From Accumulibacter sp036625275 (GTDB taxonomy: Bacteria; Pseudomonadota; Gammaproteobacteria; Burkholderiales; Rhodocyclaceae), in NCBI RefSeq assembly GCF_036625275.1, contig NZ_JAZKUD010000052.1, forward strand, positions 1-29,294: DNA of 29,294 nucleotides, read 5' to 3'. The translations under genes and the position numbers were made by a program. Under the pieces are notes generated by a model. The model had not been told where the DNA came from. It did no database searches and saw only the letters and a program-made list of their open reading frames with translations. The first letter of the stretch is position 1. Each line of letters begins with the position of its first letter. Below are positions 16,621 to 23,296 of the stretch, in pieces.

Positions 16621-17324
16621 AGCGAGCCACCGATCGTCGTCTTCGACTACCCGCCCGGTCGGGGCGGGGTAGTCCGGGGTGGAGTGCCTCGCGGACTGGC
16701 AAGGCGCACGGATGGTCGATGAGTTCGCCGGTGACCAGACCCTGTTTCGCGGCGGGGTGATCGAACTCGCCTGTCTGGCCCACGCCCGGCGGAAGTCCTT
16801 CGACCTCCATCAGGCAAATGGGCGTCTCCTGGGCGTTCCCTTGCCGCGGAGGCCCTGCGCCGCATCGGCGAGTGGTATGCCATCGAGGATGCGGCGAAAG
16901 GGAAGACAGTCGAGGAACGCGCCCGAAGACGAAAGGAAACCCGTCAGCCGCTGCTCGAAACCCTGCCCCGGTGCTCCAGAAGATCCGCCGATCGGTGGCC
17001 GACGGCGACGCCCTGGCCAGGGCGGTCGACGACAGTCTGCGGCGCTGGCCGGTCTTGGCTCGGTACGCCACCAACGGTTTCTACCCGATCGACCACCACC
17101 CGGTCGAGAATGCCATTCGTCCGATCGCCATCGGGAAGAAGAACGGGCTGTTCGCCGGCTCCGAGGCGGCCGGCCAACGCGCTACGGCGATTCCATCGCT
17201 GCTCGAAACCGCCTGCATGAACAGCGTCGAGCTGATGGCCTGGCTGACCGACACCCTGGAGAAACTCCCCTCCTGGCCGAACCGCCGCATCGATGAGTTG
17301 CTGCCGCTCAAAAAGCCAGTGTGA
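16621..17324 (+). pseudogene. IS66-family transposase, decayed C-terminal half
   Basis: Pieces in three frames together match an IS66 TnpC transposase: PPIVVFDYPPGRGG; LADWQGARMVDEFAGDQTLF with ELACLAHARRKSFDLHQANG; ALRRIGEWYAIEDAAKGKTV; then RWPVLARYATNGFYPIDHHP, VENAIRPIAIGKKNGLFAGS and the ending LPSWPNRRIDELLPLKK. At least three frameshifts (near 16660-16680, 16850 and 16970) and the missing N-terminal half make it inactive. It lies in the opposite orientation to the DUF499 remnant and begins exactly where that remnant stops, so an IS66 insertion probably broke that gene before both decayed. Confidence 0.88.
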
Positions 17325-17471
17325 TCCTGCGCACCCAGGGGTGGATGCGCTGAACGCTTGCAAACGTGCCAAGCAACTCGGCTTTCAACTCGCTCCCATC
17401 TCCGAGGTCGCCTAAAACCATTCGACTTCTCTACAATCCGCTTGACGCACTTCACACTCACAGGAGAAACC

Positions 17472-18479
17472 ATGGAAAAGCGTAAACTCGGAAAGAGCGA
17501 TCTGGAGGTTTCGGCCATCGGCCTCGGCTGCATGGGAATGAGCTTTGCCTACGGGCCGCCCAAGGACAAACAGGAGATGAGCATGTTGCTCCGGGCCGCC
17601 GTGGAACGTGGCATCACGTTCTTCGACACCGCCGAAGTTTACGGCCCGTTCGTGAACGAGGAACTCGTGGGCGAGGCGCTCGCCCCCTTCCGCAGGCAGG
17701 TGGTGATCGCCACCAAGTTCGGGTTCGACCTCAGCCCGGAGCTCGACCCCCGCGGGATGAAGGGACCGCCAGGCCTGAACAGCCGACCGGAGCATATCCG
17801 GCAAGCCGCCGAGAACTCGCTCAGGCGGCTCGGGGTCGAGACCATCGACCTGCTCTATCAGCACCGTGTTGACCCGGACGTGCCGATCGAGGACGTGGCG
17901 GGGGCGGTCGGAGAGCTGATCCGGGAAGGAAAGGTCAAGTACTTCGGCCTGTCCGAAGCCGGCGCGCAAACGATCCGCCGCGCACATGCGATCCAGCCGG
18001 TGACTGCTCTCCAGAGCGAATACTCGCTGTGGACGAGAAGCCCGGAGACGGAAGTGATCCCCACCCTGGAGGAACTCGGGATCGGCCTCGTGCCGTACAG
18101 CCCGCTGGGCAGAGGATTCCTCACCGGCAAGATTGACGAAAATGCGACCTTCGACCGTTCCGATTTTCGCAGCAGCCTCCCGCGCTTCACGCCGGAGGCT
18201 CTCAAGGCGAATCAGGCCCTGATTGCGCTGCTCGGCAGCATCGCAGAACGGCATCAGGCGACATTCGCCCAGATCGCGCTTGCCTGGCTGCTGGCCCAGA
18301 AGCCTTGGATTGTTCCAATCCCCGGCACGACAAGGCTGCAGCGCCTGGAGGAGAACATCGGGGCGGCGGCCGTTGAGCTTGCCGCCGACGATCTGCGTGA
18401 GATCGACCGCCTGGCCTCGGGGATCACGGTGCAAGGCGCCCGCTACCCCGAACAACTGGAGAGAATGACGGGGCGCTGA
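17472..18479 (+). CDS. Aldo/keto reductase
   Basis: This 335-residue cytoplasmic oxidoreductase of the NADP(H)-dependent aldo/keto reductase superfamily folds as a TIM barrel. The catalytic tetrad is visible: Asp52 and Tyr57 in FFDTAEVYGPF, Lys82 in IATKFGF and His131 in LLYQHRVDPDVP. The C-terminal cofactor loop reads WIVPIPGTTRLQRLEEN. The sequence resembles the YakC/AKR13-like group that reduces aldehydes and quinones, but the substrate cannot be deduced. ATG 17472 is supported by AGGAGA seven bases upstream; the frame is open further upstream without a better start. It stands alone among degraded genes and is itself intact. Confidence 0.95.
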   Translation: MEKRKLGKSDLEVSAIGLGCMGMSFAYGPPKDKQEMSMLLRAAVERGITFFDTAEVYGPFVNEELVGEALAPFRRQVVIATKFGFDLSPELDPRGMKGPPGLNSRPEHIRQAAENSLRRLGVETIDLLYQHRVDPDVPIEDVAGAVGELIREGKVKYFGLSEAGAQTIRRAHAIQPVTALQSEYSLWTRSPETEVIPTLEELGIGLVPYSPLGRGFLTGKIDENATFDRSDFRSSLPRFTPEALKANQALIALLGSIAERHQATFAQIALAWLLAQKPWIVPIPGTTRLQRLEENIGAAAVELAADDLREIDRLASGITVQGARYPEQLERMTGR

Positions 18480-18560
18480 GGAGGCGCACCGTCGGCCGCA
18501 TCGACCGGAGCGAAGGAGCGGGCCGCACTCGGCATTCGGATTTCGATCCAGCGCATCAGA

Positions 18561-18713
18561 TCAGATCTGCTTTACTTTGTTGAGCGGCCCCTCGATCCGG
18601 AAGGTGGCGGCGGCAAGACTCTCGCGCAGGACCAGGACGCGATCCTCATCGGCCATGACTGCTTGGCACCACTTCTGCAAGTGTTCCCCACACCAGTAGG
18701 CACTGAGTGTCAT
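18561..18713 (-). CDS. Possible 50-residue small protein
   Basis: A short frame from ATG 18713 encodes TLSAYWCGEHLQKWCQAVMA followed by DEDRVLVLRESLAAATFRIE and the ending PLNKVKQI. Composition and codon choice look protein-like: two Cys, an aromatic cluster, then an amphipathic helix. There is no clear ribosome site and I do not recognise a family. It could be a real small protein or the tail of a lost gene. The flanks (18480-18560 and 18714-18787) hold nothing else I can call. Confidence 0.35.
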   Translation of the reverse strand: MTLSAYWCGEHLQKWCQAVMADEDRVLVLRESLAAATFRIEGPLNKVKQI

Positions 18714-18787
18714 TGAAAACAGTCGTGATTCGAGAACAACGTGCCAACGAAGCCGGAGCTCGGCGCACGCCCCCGGCGATATCGGGA

Positions 18788-18982
18788 CTACACTCCGGCG
18801 AAGTACAGCGCACTCACCAGCAGAGCCAGCGTCAGACCCTGAAAAGCGACCCGCATGACCATGTAGCGGGTACTATGAACCCGGTCGTACTCTCCGCCGC
18901 GCTCCATGGAGTAAAAACCGAGAGCCAGGGATACAACCGTGGCGGCCATGGCCAGAAAGATCAGGACGGTCAGAATTTTCAT
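18788..18982 (-). CDS. HIG1-like small twin-transmembrane protein
   Basis: The protein has 64 residues and two predicted membrane helices, LTVLIFLAMAATVVSLALGF and VAFQGLTLALLVSALYFAG. A short loop, YSMERGGEYDRVHSTRYMVM, joins them. The loop plus second helix resembles the HIG1 domain (hypoxia-induced family), whose members attach to respiratory-chain cytochrome oxidases. ATG 18982 has AGGAGA seven bases upstream. No oxidase genes are nearby, so a respiratory role is inferred from family resemblance only. Confidence 0.8.
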   Translation of the reverse strand: MKILTVLIFLAMAATVVSLALGFYSMERGGEYDRVHSTRYMVMRVAFQGLTLALLVSALYFAGV

Positions 18983-19303
18983 GGCATGTCTCCTTTTCTG
19001 TTTGGTTCATCGGCAACGGGCCATCACTTCAATGATGCCAGCACAGCCTCCTTCGAGACTTTGTTTTTAGAATAGGAGACGGGGCCACGAAATTCAACGC
19101 GACTTCGGCAAGCGTCCAGACGGCGAACGCGGTCGTGTGGGGGGATGCAGGCACCGGCCTGCCGCCCCATCGGCATGACAGCTTCTTCGTAGTCGAGCGG
19201 CCGGAAACCGCCGCCGAGCGCCATGCCGCCGCGGTGCCAGGCGATTGTCCGGCAGATGACGCCGGTAATGGCCGAAGGAAGCGGGCAAGCGCAGTATCGT
19301 CAA
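18983..19303. other. Noncoding or decayed stretch upstream of the HIG1-like gene
   Basis: This 320-bp stretch has open frames in several phases, none with family-like sequence or a convincing start. It contains the leader and ribosome site of the HIG1-like gene. It may include worn remains continuing from the pseudogene at 19304-19698, but I cannot support a specific gene. Confidence 0.4.
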
Positions 19304-19698
19304 CTACCACTGCGTATAGGCTGTCAGTTCGAGACGCTCGTTGTTGAGCACCTTGCCGCTCGTGTGGCTCCGCTTCGTTTCGGAAGCGAGCACGCGCTTG
19401 ACTCTGCCGAGATCCAATAAACCGTCTGCAGCTTGACCGTGCCCCTGGGCGCACGGCCCCAGCCGTTACCCTCAATCCGGAAGGCTTCGAACGTGCCTGC
19501 CGGCACCGTGACCTGCTCGCGACTGACGACCCTGAAGTCAAATTCCATGTCACTGCTGAATCCATGGGGCGTCAACGCACGAAAGCGTGTCGACCAGCGT
19601 TTGCCGACTCTTTCCAGACGCCTGTGCGTCGTGGGGTGGTCTGCACGGTGCCCATCGTTTGCCCTCCGTCCGCCAGTCGTCAAGGGCGCACGGAACAC
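19304..19698 (-). pseudogene. Remnant of an exported protein of unknown function, frameshifted
   Basis: The first frame reads RVGKRWSTRFRALTPHGFSS, then MEFDFRVVSREQVTVPAGTF, EAFRIEGNGWGR and VKLQTVYWIS. A frame change near 19400 is needed to reach RVLASETKRSHTSGKVLNNE and RLELTAYTQW before a TAG at 19304-19306. The VPAGTFxxFRIEG and ERLELTAYxQ patterns resemble the C-terminal domain of secreted beta-sandwich proteins often left as hypothetical. The N-terminus with the expected signal peptide is missing. The gene is broken by at least one frameshift and a 5' truncation. Confidence 0.55.
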
Positions 19699-19745
19699 AC
19701 CATTTCATCAGGAACACACGGTGACTCGCAAAGGCACCGCTGTGA

Positions 19746-19774
19746 TTGCCGCCACCCCGCAAAGGTATTACAAT
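19746..19774 (+). promoter_or_regulatory. Promoter of the AbrB/PIN toxin-antitoxin operon
   Basis: TTGCCG (19746-19751) and TACAAT (19769-19774) are separated by exactly 17 bp, with the antitoxin ATG 32 bases after the -10. The -10 box overlaps the left arm of the operator palindrome at 19765-19791. Confidence 0.65.
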
Positions 19775-19791
19775 GCAATCATGTGTAATAC
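19765..19791. promoter_or_regulatory. Operator-like inverted repeat of the toxin-antitoxin operon
   Basis: GTATTACA (19765-19772) and TGTAATAC (19784-19791) are perfect 8-bp arms separated by 11 bases. The repeat covers the -10 box and the probable transcription start, so bound AbrB-fold antitoxin, with or without toxin, would block RNA polymerase. This fits the usual autorepression of such operons. Confidence 0.65.
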
Positions 19792-19805
19792 ACCGGAGAT
19801 TTACC

Positions 19806-20045
19806 ATGTCGACGACACTCACCAGCAAAGGACAAGTCACCATCCCCAAGCAGATTCGCGATGCCCTCAATCTGGCACCGGGCTGCACGGTGGACTTCGC
19901 CGTCAATCGCGATGGCGATGTGGTGATCCACAAGGTTGGCGCCTGTTCGAGCCGTCAGCCCGACCGTTTCGATGCAGCTCGGGGCAAGGCTGACGTAAAG
20001 TGGCGAACCGACGACTTGATGGCTCTGCTGCGCGGCGAAGGCTGA
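19806..20045 (+). CDS. AbrB/MazE-fold antitoxin
   Basis: The product has 79 residues. The N-terminal swapped-hairpin DNA-binding domain STTLTSKGQVTIPKQIRDAL is a textbook AbrB/SpoVT motif, followed by LAPGCTVDFAVNRDGDVVIH. The C-terminal part (residues about 45-79), ending WRTDDLMALLRGEG, is expected to bind and block the toxin. ATG 19806 has GGAG eight bases upstream. Its TGA shares bases with the toxin start codon (TGATG at 20043-20047), so the two are translationally coupled. The protein probably also represses its own promoter at the palindrome just upstream. Confidence 0.93.
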   Translation: MSTTLTSKGQVTIPKQIRDALNLAPGCTVDFAVNRDGDVVIHKVGACSSRQPDRFDAARGKADVKWRTDDLMALLRGEG

Positions 20046-20455
20046 TGCTGCTGGTCGACACCAACGTGCTGGTCGACGTTCTGGAGGACGATCCAGAATG
20101 GGCCGACTGGTCGACTCATCAATTGCGTGCCCAGTCGAAGATTCATCGGCTGGCAATCAACCCGATCATCTACTCTGAACTTTCGCTGATCTTCTCGACA
20201 GTGGAAGCCTTGGACCAAGCCATCGATGACCTCGGCCTGGTCACGATTGAGACACCGCGCCCAGCCCTGTTTCTCGCCGGTAAAGCGTTTGTACGTTATC
20301 GGCGACAAGGGGGCACCAAGATCGATGTCCTTGGCGATTTCTTTATCGGGGCGCACGCAGCAGTATCGGGCTATCCCGTTCTGACCAGGGACACACGACG
20401 ATACGCCTCGTGTTTTCCCAGCGTGGTGCTGATCGCACCGGAGGGATTCGCGTAA
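20045..20455 (+). CDS. vapC: PIN-domain ribonuclease toxin (VapC family)
   Basis: The toxin has 136 residues and a PIN fold. Acidic residues typical of the metal site are Asp5 (MLLVDTNVLVD), Glu45 (IIYSELSLIF), Asp98 (DVLGDFFIGAHA) and Asp116 (LTRDTRRY). VapC toxins cut tRNA or rRNA when freed from their antitoxin; the target here is unknown. The ATG overlaps the antitoxin stop. The pair looks complete and functional in an otherwise degraded neighbourhood, as expected for a unit whose loss is penalised. Confidence 0.93.
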   Translation: MLLVDTNVLVDVLEDDPEWADWSTHQLRAQSKIHRLAINPIIYSELSLIFSTVEALDQAIDDLGLVTIETPRPALFLAGKAFVRYRRQGGTKIDVLGDFFIGAHAAVSGYPVLTRDTRRYASCFPSVVLIAPEGFA

Positions 20456-20539
20456 CTGTCGATCAGCGAAGGCAGCAAGCGGGGAAAACGTGTTGGCTAC
20501 GGCGTATTGGTTGCCCGGCCCGTTTCCATGGGAAATGCT

Positions 20540-20713
20540 GATACCCAGAAGGAAGACGAACTCACCGAGTGCAGTACGCGACGCCGCACCCGATGCCTGG
20601 GGGCGACGCGTCATCGAACACAAGCTGGAGCGGAGCCTGGCAGATCTCCAGGAGATGATGACCTGCTCCATGGCCCTCAGGATGGGGCCGGGTACCTGAG
20701 ATCAACGTGAAAG
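20540..20713 (+). pseudogene. hipA-type kinase toxin fragment
   Basis: The sequence VRDAAPDAWGRRVIEHKLER matches the HipA N-terminal motif that reads about RDAxPDAWGRRV in intact proteins. A second frame, shifted near 20655, gives DDLLHGPQDGAGYLRST, again HipA-like. Only about 55 codons of the roughly 400-residue Ser/Thr kinase remain, in two frames, with no hipB. It lies directly after the vapC-type toxin. The sequence between 20456 and 20540 is not recognisable. Confidence 0.65.
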
Positions 20714-20731
20714 ATACACCCCATACCGATC

Positions 20732-21184
20732 TCAATCCTGCCAGCGCTCGGCAACCTGATCGTCGCTCGCGCGCGCAGCGACCCAGCGCGCACCTTGCGG
20801 CGTCACTTCGCGCTTCCAGAATGGCGCGCGCGTTTTCAGGTAATCGATGAGGAACTCGCAGGCGGCAAAGGCTTCGCCACGGTGCGTGCCGGCCACCGCG
20901 ACGAGGACGATCTGGTCGCCCGGCAGCAAGCGCCCGACGCGGTGGATGACGATCGCGTCGATGATCTTCCAGCGGCGGCCGGCTTCGCTGACCATCGCTG
21001 CAAGCGCTTTTTCGGTCATCCCTGGGTAATGTTCGAGCGTCATCTCTGAGACCCCGGCGTCGTCACTGGCCGCTCGCACGACCCCGACAAAGGACACCAG
21101 CGCACCGATCTGCGGTTGGTCCCGGCGCAGTGCCGCCAGCTCGGCGCCGACATCGAAATCCGCCTCCTGAACGCGCACCATCAT
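20732..21184 (-). CDS. moaE: Molybdopterin synthase catalytic (large) subunit MoaE
   Basis: MoaE, with thiocarboxylated MoaD, inserts the dithiolene sulfurs into cyclic pyranopterin monophosphate to make molybdopterin. The 150-residue length is standard. Conserved segments are MTLEHYPGMTEKAL, HRVGRLLPGDQ, HRGEAFAACEFLIDYLK and KTRAPFWKRE, with catalytic-site Lys117 and Lys124. The frame is open further upstream to 21298, but that extension reads through a repeat, so the ATG at 21184 (or the adjacent one at 21181) is preferred. A ribosome site is not obvious. It lies 124 bases downstream of moaD, separated by a repeat and a strong hairpin. Its 3' end is duplicated at 15714-15793. Confidence 0.96.
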   Translation of the reverse strand: MMVRVQEADFDVGAELAALRRDQPQIGALVSFVGVVRAASDDAGVSEMTLEHYPGMTEKALAAMVSEAGRRWKIIDAIVIHRVGRLLPGDQIVLVAVAGTHRGEAFAACEFLIDYLKTRAPFWKREVTPQGARWVAARASDDQVAERWQD

Positions 21185-21189
21185 ATAGG

Positions 21190-21241
21190 GAAATCGCGTC
21201 AGCGACTCACGAATCTCCCCTCCCCCCTCGCGGGGGAGGGG
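21190..21241 (+). repeat. Copy B of the dispersed repeat plus GC-rich hairpin
   Basis: Bases 21190-21216 repeat the element at 13562-13589. Directly after it, CCCCTCCCCC (21217-21226) and GGGGGAGGGG (21232-21241) form a perfect 10-bp stem with the loop CTCGC. The core TCCCCCCTCGCGGGGG recurs at 26673-26688. The position between moaD and moaE could reduce moaE expression or simply reflect a REP-like element settled in a gap. Confidence 0.7.
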
Positions 21242-21308
21242 TCGGGAGAGAGGGAAACGGTCATGGCTTTCATGATCGGGGGGGCCTGGAAATGTCATGA
21301 CCGTTAGC

Positions 21309-21563
21309 TCAACCGCCGGTCACCGGCGGGAAGAAAGCGACCTCGTCCTCCGCGCCGATCGGCGCATCGCGCCCGACCATTTCCTGATTGACCGCCTGGC
21401 GCAGGTTCCTGATTTCCGCCAGGTGCTCCCATGCGCCGCCCCGTTGCGCGAGAAACCCGAGCAGACCGGCAACATCCACCACTCCGGCCGGCAGCGGCAA
21501 CTCCTCGCTTCCCTGTCCAAGCTGCTCGCGGACACTTGCAAAGTACAGAATCTTCAGCATCAT
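21309..21563 (-). CDS. moaD: Molybdopterin synthase sulfur-carrier (small) subunit MoaD
   Basis: This 84-residue ubiquitin-like protein ends in the essential Gly-Gly (FFPPVTGG), the site of adenylation and thiocarboxylation before sulfur transfer in the MoaD-MoaE complex. It starts MMLKILYFASVREQLGQGSE, and the beta-grasp fold is indicated by DEVAFFPPV. GGAGGG five bases before ATG 21563 supports the start. It follows moeA with a 13-base gap and is presumably cotranscribed. Confidence 0.95.
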   Translation of the reverse strand: MMLKILYFASVREQLGQGSEELPLPAGVVDVAGLLGFLAQRGGAWEHLAEIRNLRQAVNQEMVGRDAPIGAEDEVAFFPPVTGG

Positions 21564-21576
21564 TTGCCCTCCAGGC

Positions 21577-22782
21577 TCAGTTCAGCAAGGCTGAATACGG
21601 CAGGAAGCGCACCATGTCGCCGCGTCGGATCACCTGTTGCGGCGGGTTATCGATCAGGCCATCACCCCACACCGCCGAACTCAGGACTGCCGCACCCTGG
21701 TTGGCGAAGATCTCCACGCCGCCGTCGGCATGGCTTCTTGCACGCAGGAACTCGCGCCGGGCGTCGGGCCGCAACCAGTCGAAATCGGCGCGCAGCCGGT
21801 AGCTCGGTGCGGTAATTGGATGCACGCCCTGCATTTTCAACAGAAAAGGCCGCACCAGCATGAGGAAGGTAATCAAGCAGGAAACCGGGTTTCCCGGCAA
21901 ACCGATGCACGCCACCTCGCGCCCAGCCGAAGCGATCTGTCCAAAGGCCAGGGGTTTGCCGGGCTTGATGGCGATCTTCCACATCTCGATCCGACCCTCC
22001 GCTGCAACGGCAGCTTTGACGTGATCCTCTTCGCCGACGGAAACGCCGCCCGAGCTGAGCACCAGGTCATTGTCAAGCGCGGCTGCGCGCAGCGCCTGGC
22101 GTGTCGCCGGCAGATCGTCGGGCACCTGCCCGAGATCACGAACGACGCAACCCAATGGCTGCAGCAGGGCAGTCAGCAGGAAACGGTTGGCATTGTAGAT
22201 CGCGCCTGGCGGCAGCGGCTCACCGGGCATGCGCAGTTCGTCACCCGTAAACAATACGGCCACTCGCAAGCGGCGGAAAACCGGCAGTTCGGCGATTCCC
22301 ACTGACGCCGCCAGGGCGGTATCCTGGGGTCGCAGGCGCAGTCCGGCAGGGAGAATCTCGCTCCCGGCGGCAATGTCGCTTCCGGCACGGCGAATATGTT
22401 CGCCCGCTTGCGGCAGATGGTTGATCAGCACCGCATCGTCGGCGTGTTCGCACAGCTCCTGCATCACCACTGCGTCAGCACCGGCCGGTATCGGCGCGCC
22501 GGTGAAGATCCGAGCAGCGGTTCCTGGCTGCAGCGGTATGCCGACGCTGCCCGCCGGAATGCGCTGCGAGACCGGCAGGCGGCTCGCCAGGTGCGGCACG
22601 TCGGCGACGGCCAGCGCATAGCCGTCCATCGCCGAGTTGTCGAGCAGCGGCGCATCGGCCGTCGCCTGCTGTGCCTGTGCCAGCACGCGCCCGGCGGCAG
22701 CCAGCGTCGGCAGGCGGCGAACTTCCGAAACGGTTCGGGCACTGGCCAGCAAGCGTTCTAGTGCCTCATCAAAGGACAACAT
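21577..22782 (-). CDS. moeA: Molybdopterin molybdenumtransferase MoeA
   Basis: MoeA inserts molybdate into adenylylated molybdopterin to form the active cofactor. The product has 401 residues. Conserved motifs are DNSAMDGYAL (residues 48-57), RIFTGAPIPAGADAVVMQE, the MPT-binding LSSGGVSVGEEDHVK and the GLPGNPVSCL loop. The C-terminal domain IV ends RRGDMVRFLPYSALLN. The start overlaps the end of mobB by 14 bases, so translation is coupled. With moaD, moaE and mobB it covers the later steps of cofactor assembly; moaA, moaC and mogA are not in the window. Confidence 0.97.
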   Translation of the reverse strand: MLSFDEALERLLASARTVSEVRRLPTLAAAGRVLAQAQQATADAPLLDNSAMDGYALAVADVPHLASRLPVSQRIPAGSVGIPLQPGTAARIFTGAPIPAGADAVVMQELCEHADDAVLINHLPQAGEHIRRAGSDIAAGSEILPAGLRLRPQDTALAASVGIAELPVFRRLRVAVLFTGDELRMPGEPLPPGAIYNANRFLLTALLQPLGCVVRDLGQVPDDLPATRQALRAAALDNDLVLSSGGVSVGEEDHVKAAVAAEGRIEMWKIAIKPGKPLAFGQIASAGREVACIGLPGNPVSCLITFLMLVRPFLLKMQGVHPITAPSYRLRADFDWLRPDARREFLRARSHADGGVEIFANQGAAVLSSAVWGDGLIDNPPQQVIRRGDMVRFLPYSALLN

Positions 22783-23296
22783 GCGTTTTTTCTCCCAGTT
22801 GAAGAGTGCCGAGGATGAAGCGGACGATCGCTTCCGGATCGTTCAGGTCCAAGCGCGCCAGATGCGCCGGCAGGGCCAGCGATTGCGAGGCATCCGAGGC
22901 GACAGCGACGATGTGCGGCTGCTGTGGCCACAGCGGCGGCTTGCCGTTGCCGGGCCGATACACTTCGAGCTTCGGGATCGCCTCGTCCTTGAAACCCTCG
23001 ACGAGGACCAGGTCGCACGGCGACAAGTGTGCGACATATTCCTCCAGCGTCGGCTCGGGAGCGCCGCGCAACTCGCTCATCAAGACCCAGCGCGCACTGC
23101 TGGCCAACAGCACTTCGCCGGCACCTGCCGCGCGGTGGCGAAACGAGTCTTTCCCCGGCTGGTCGATGTCGAAATGGTGGTGCGCATGCTTGAGCACCGC
23201 AACGCGCAAGCCGATCCCGGTCATTCTCGGCAGCAGTTTTTCCAGCAAGGTCGTCTTGCCGGCGCCGGAGTAACCGGCAATACCAAACAGTCTCAT
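22769..23296 (-). CDS. mobB: Molybdopterin-guanine dinucleotide biosynthesis GTPase MobB
   Basis: The protein has 175 residues, with the P-loop GYSGAGKTTLLEKLLPRM (Lys14) and family motifs VAVLKHAHHHFDIDQPGKDS and DLVLVEGFKDEAIPKLEVYR. MobB binds GTP and assists MobA in attaching GMP to molybdopterin for DMSO-reductase-type enzymes. MobA is not in the window. The ATG overlaps the stop of the upstream ATP-grasp gene by four bases (ATGA), and the 3' end overlaps moeA, which argues for one polycistronic message. Confidence 0.96.
   Translation of the reverse strand: MRLFGIAGYSGAGKTTLLEKLLPRMTGIGLRVAVLKHAHHHFDIDQPGKDSFRHRAAGAGEVLLASSARWVLMSELRGAPEPTLEEYVAHLSPCDLVLVEGFKDEAIPKLEVYRPGNGKPPLWPQQPHIVAVASDASQSLALPAHLARLDLNDPEAIVRFILGTLQLGEKTHVVL

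Noticed and set aside
21185..21298. N-terminal extension of MoaE
   Set aside because: The sequence is the dispersed repeat and the hairpin; MoaE homology and normal length begin at 21184.
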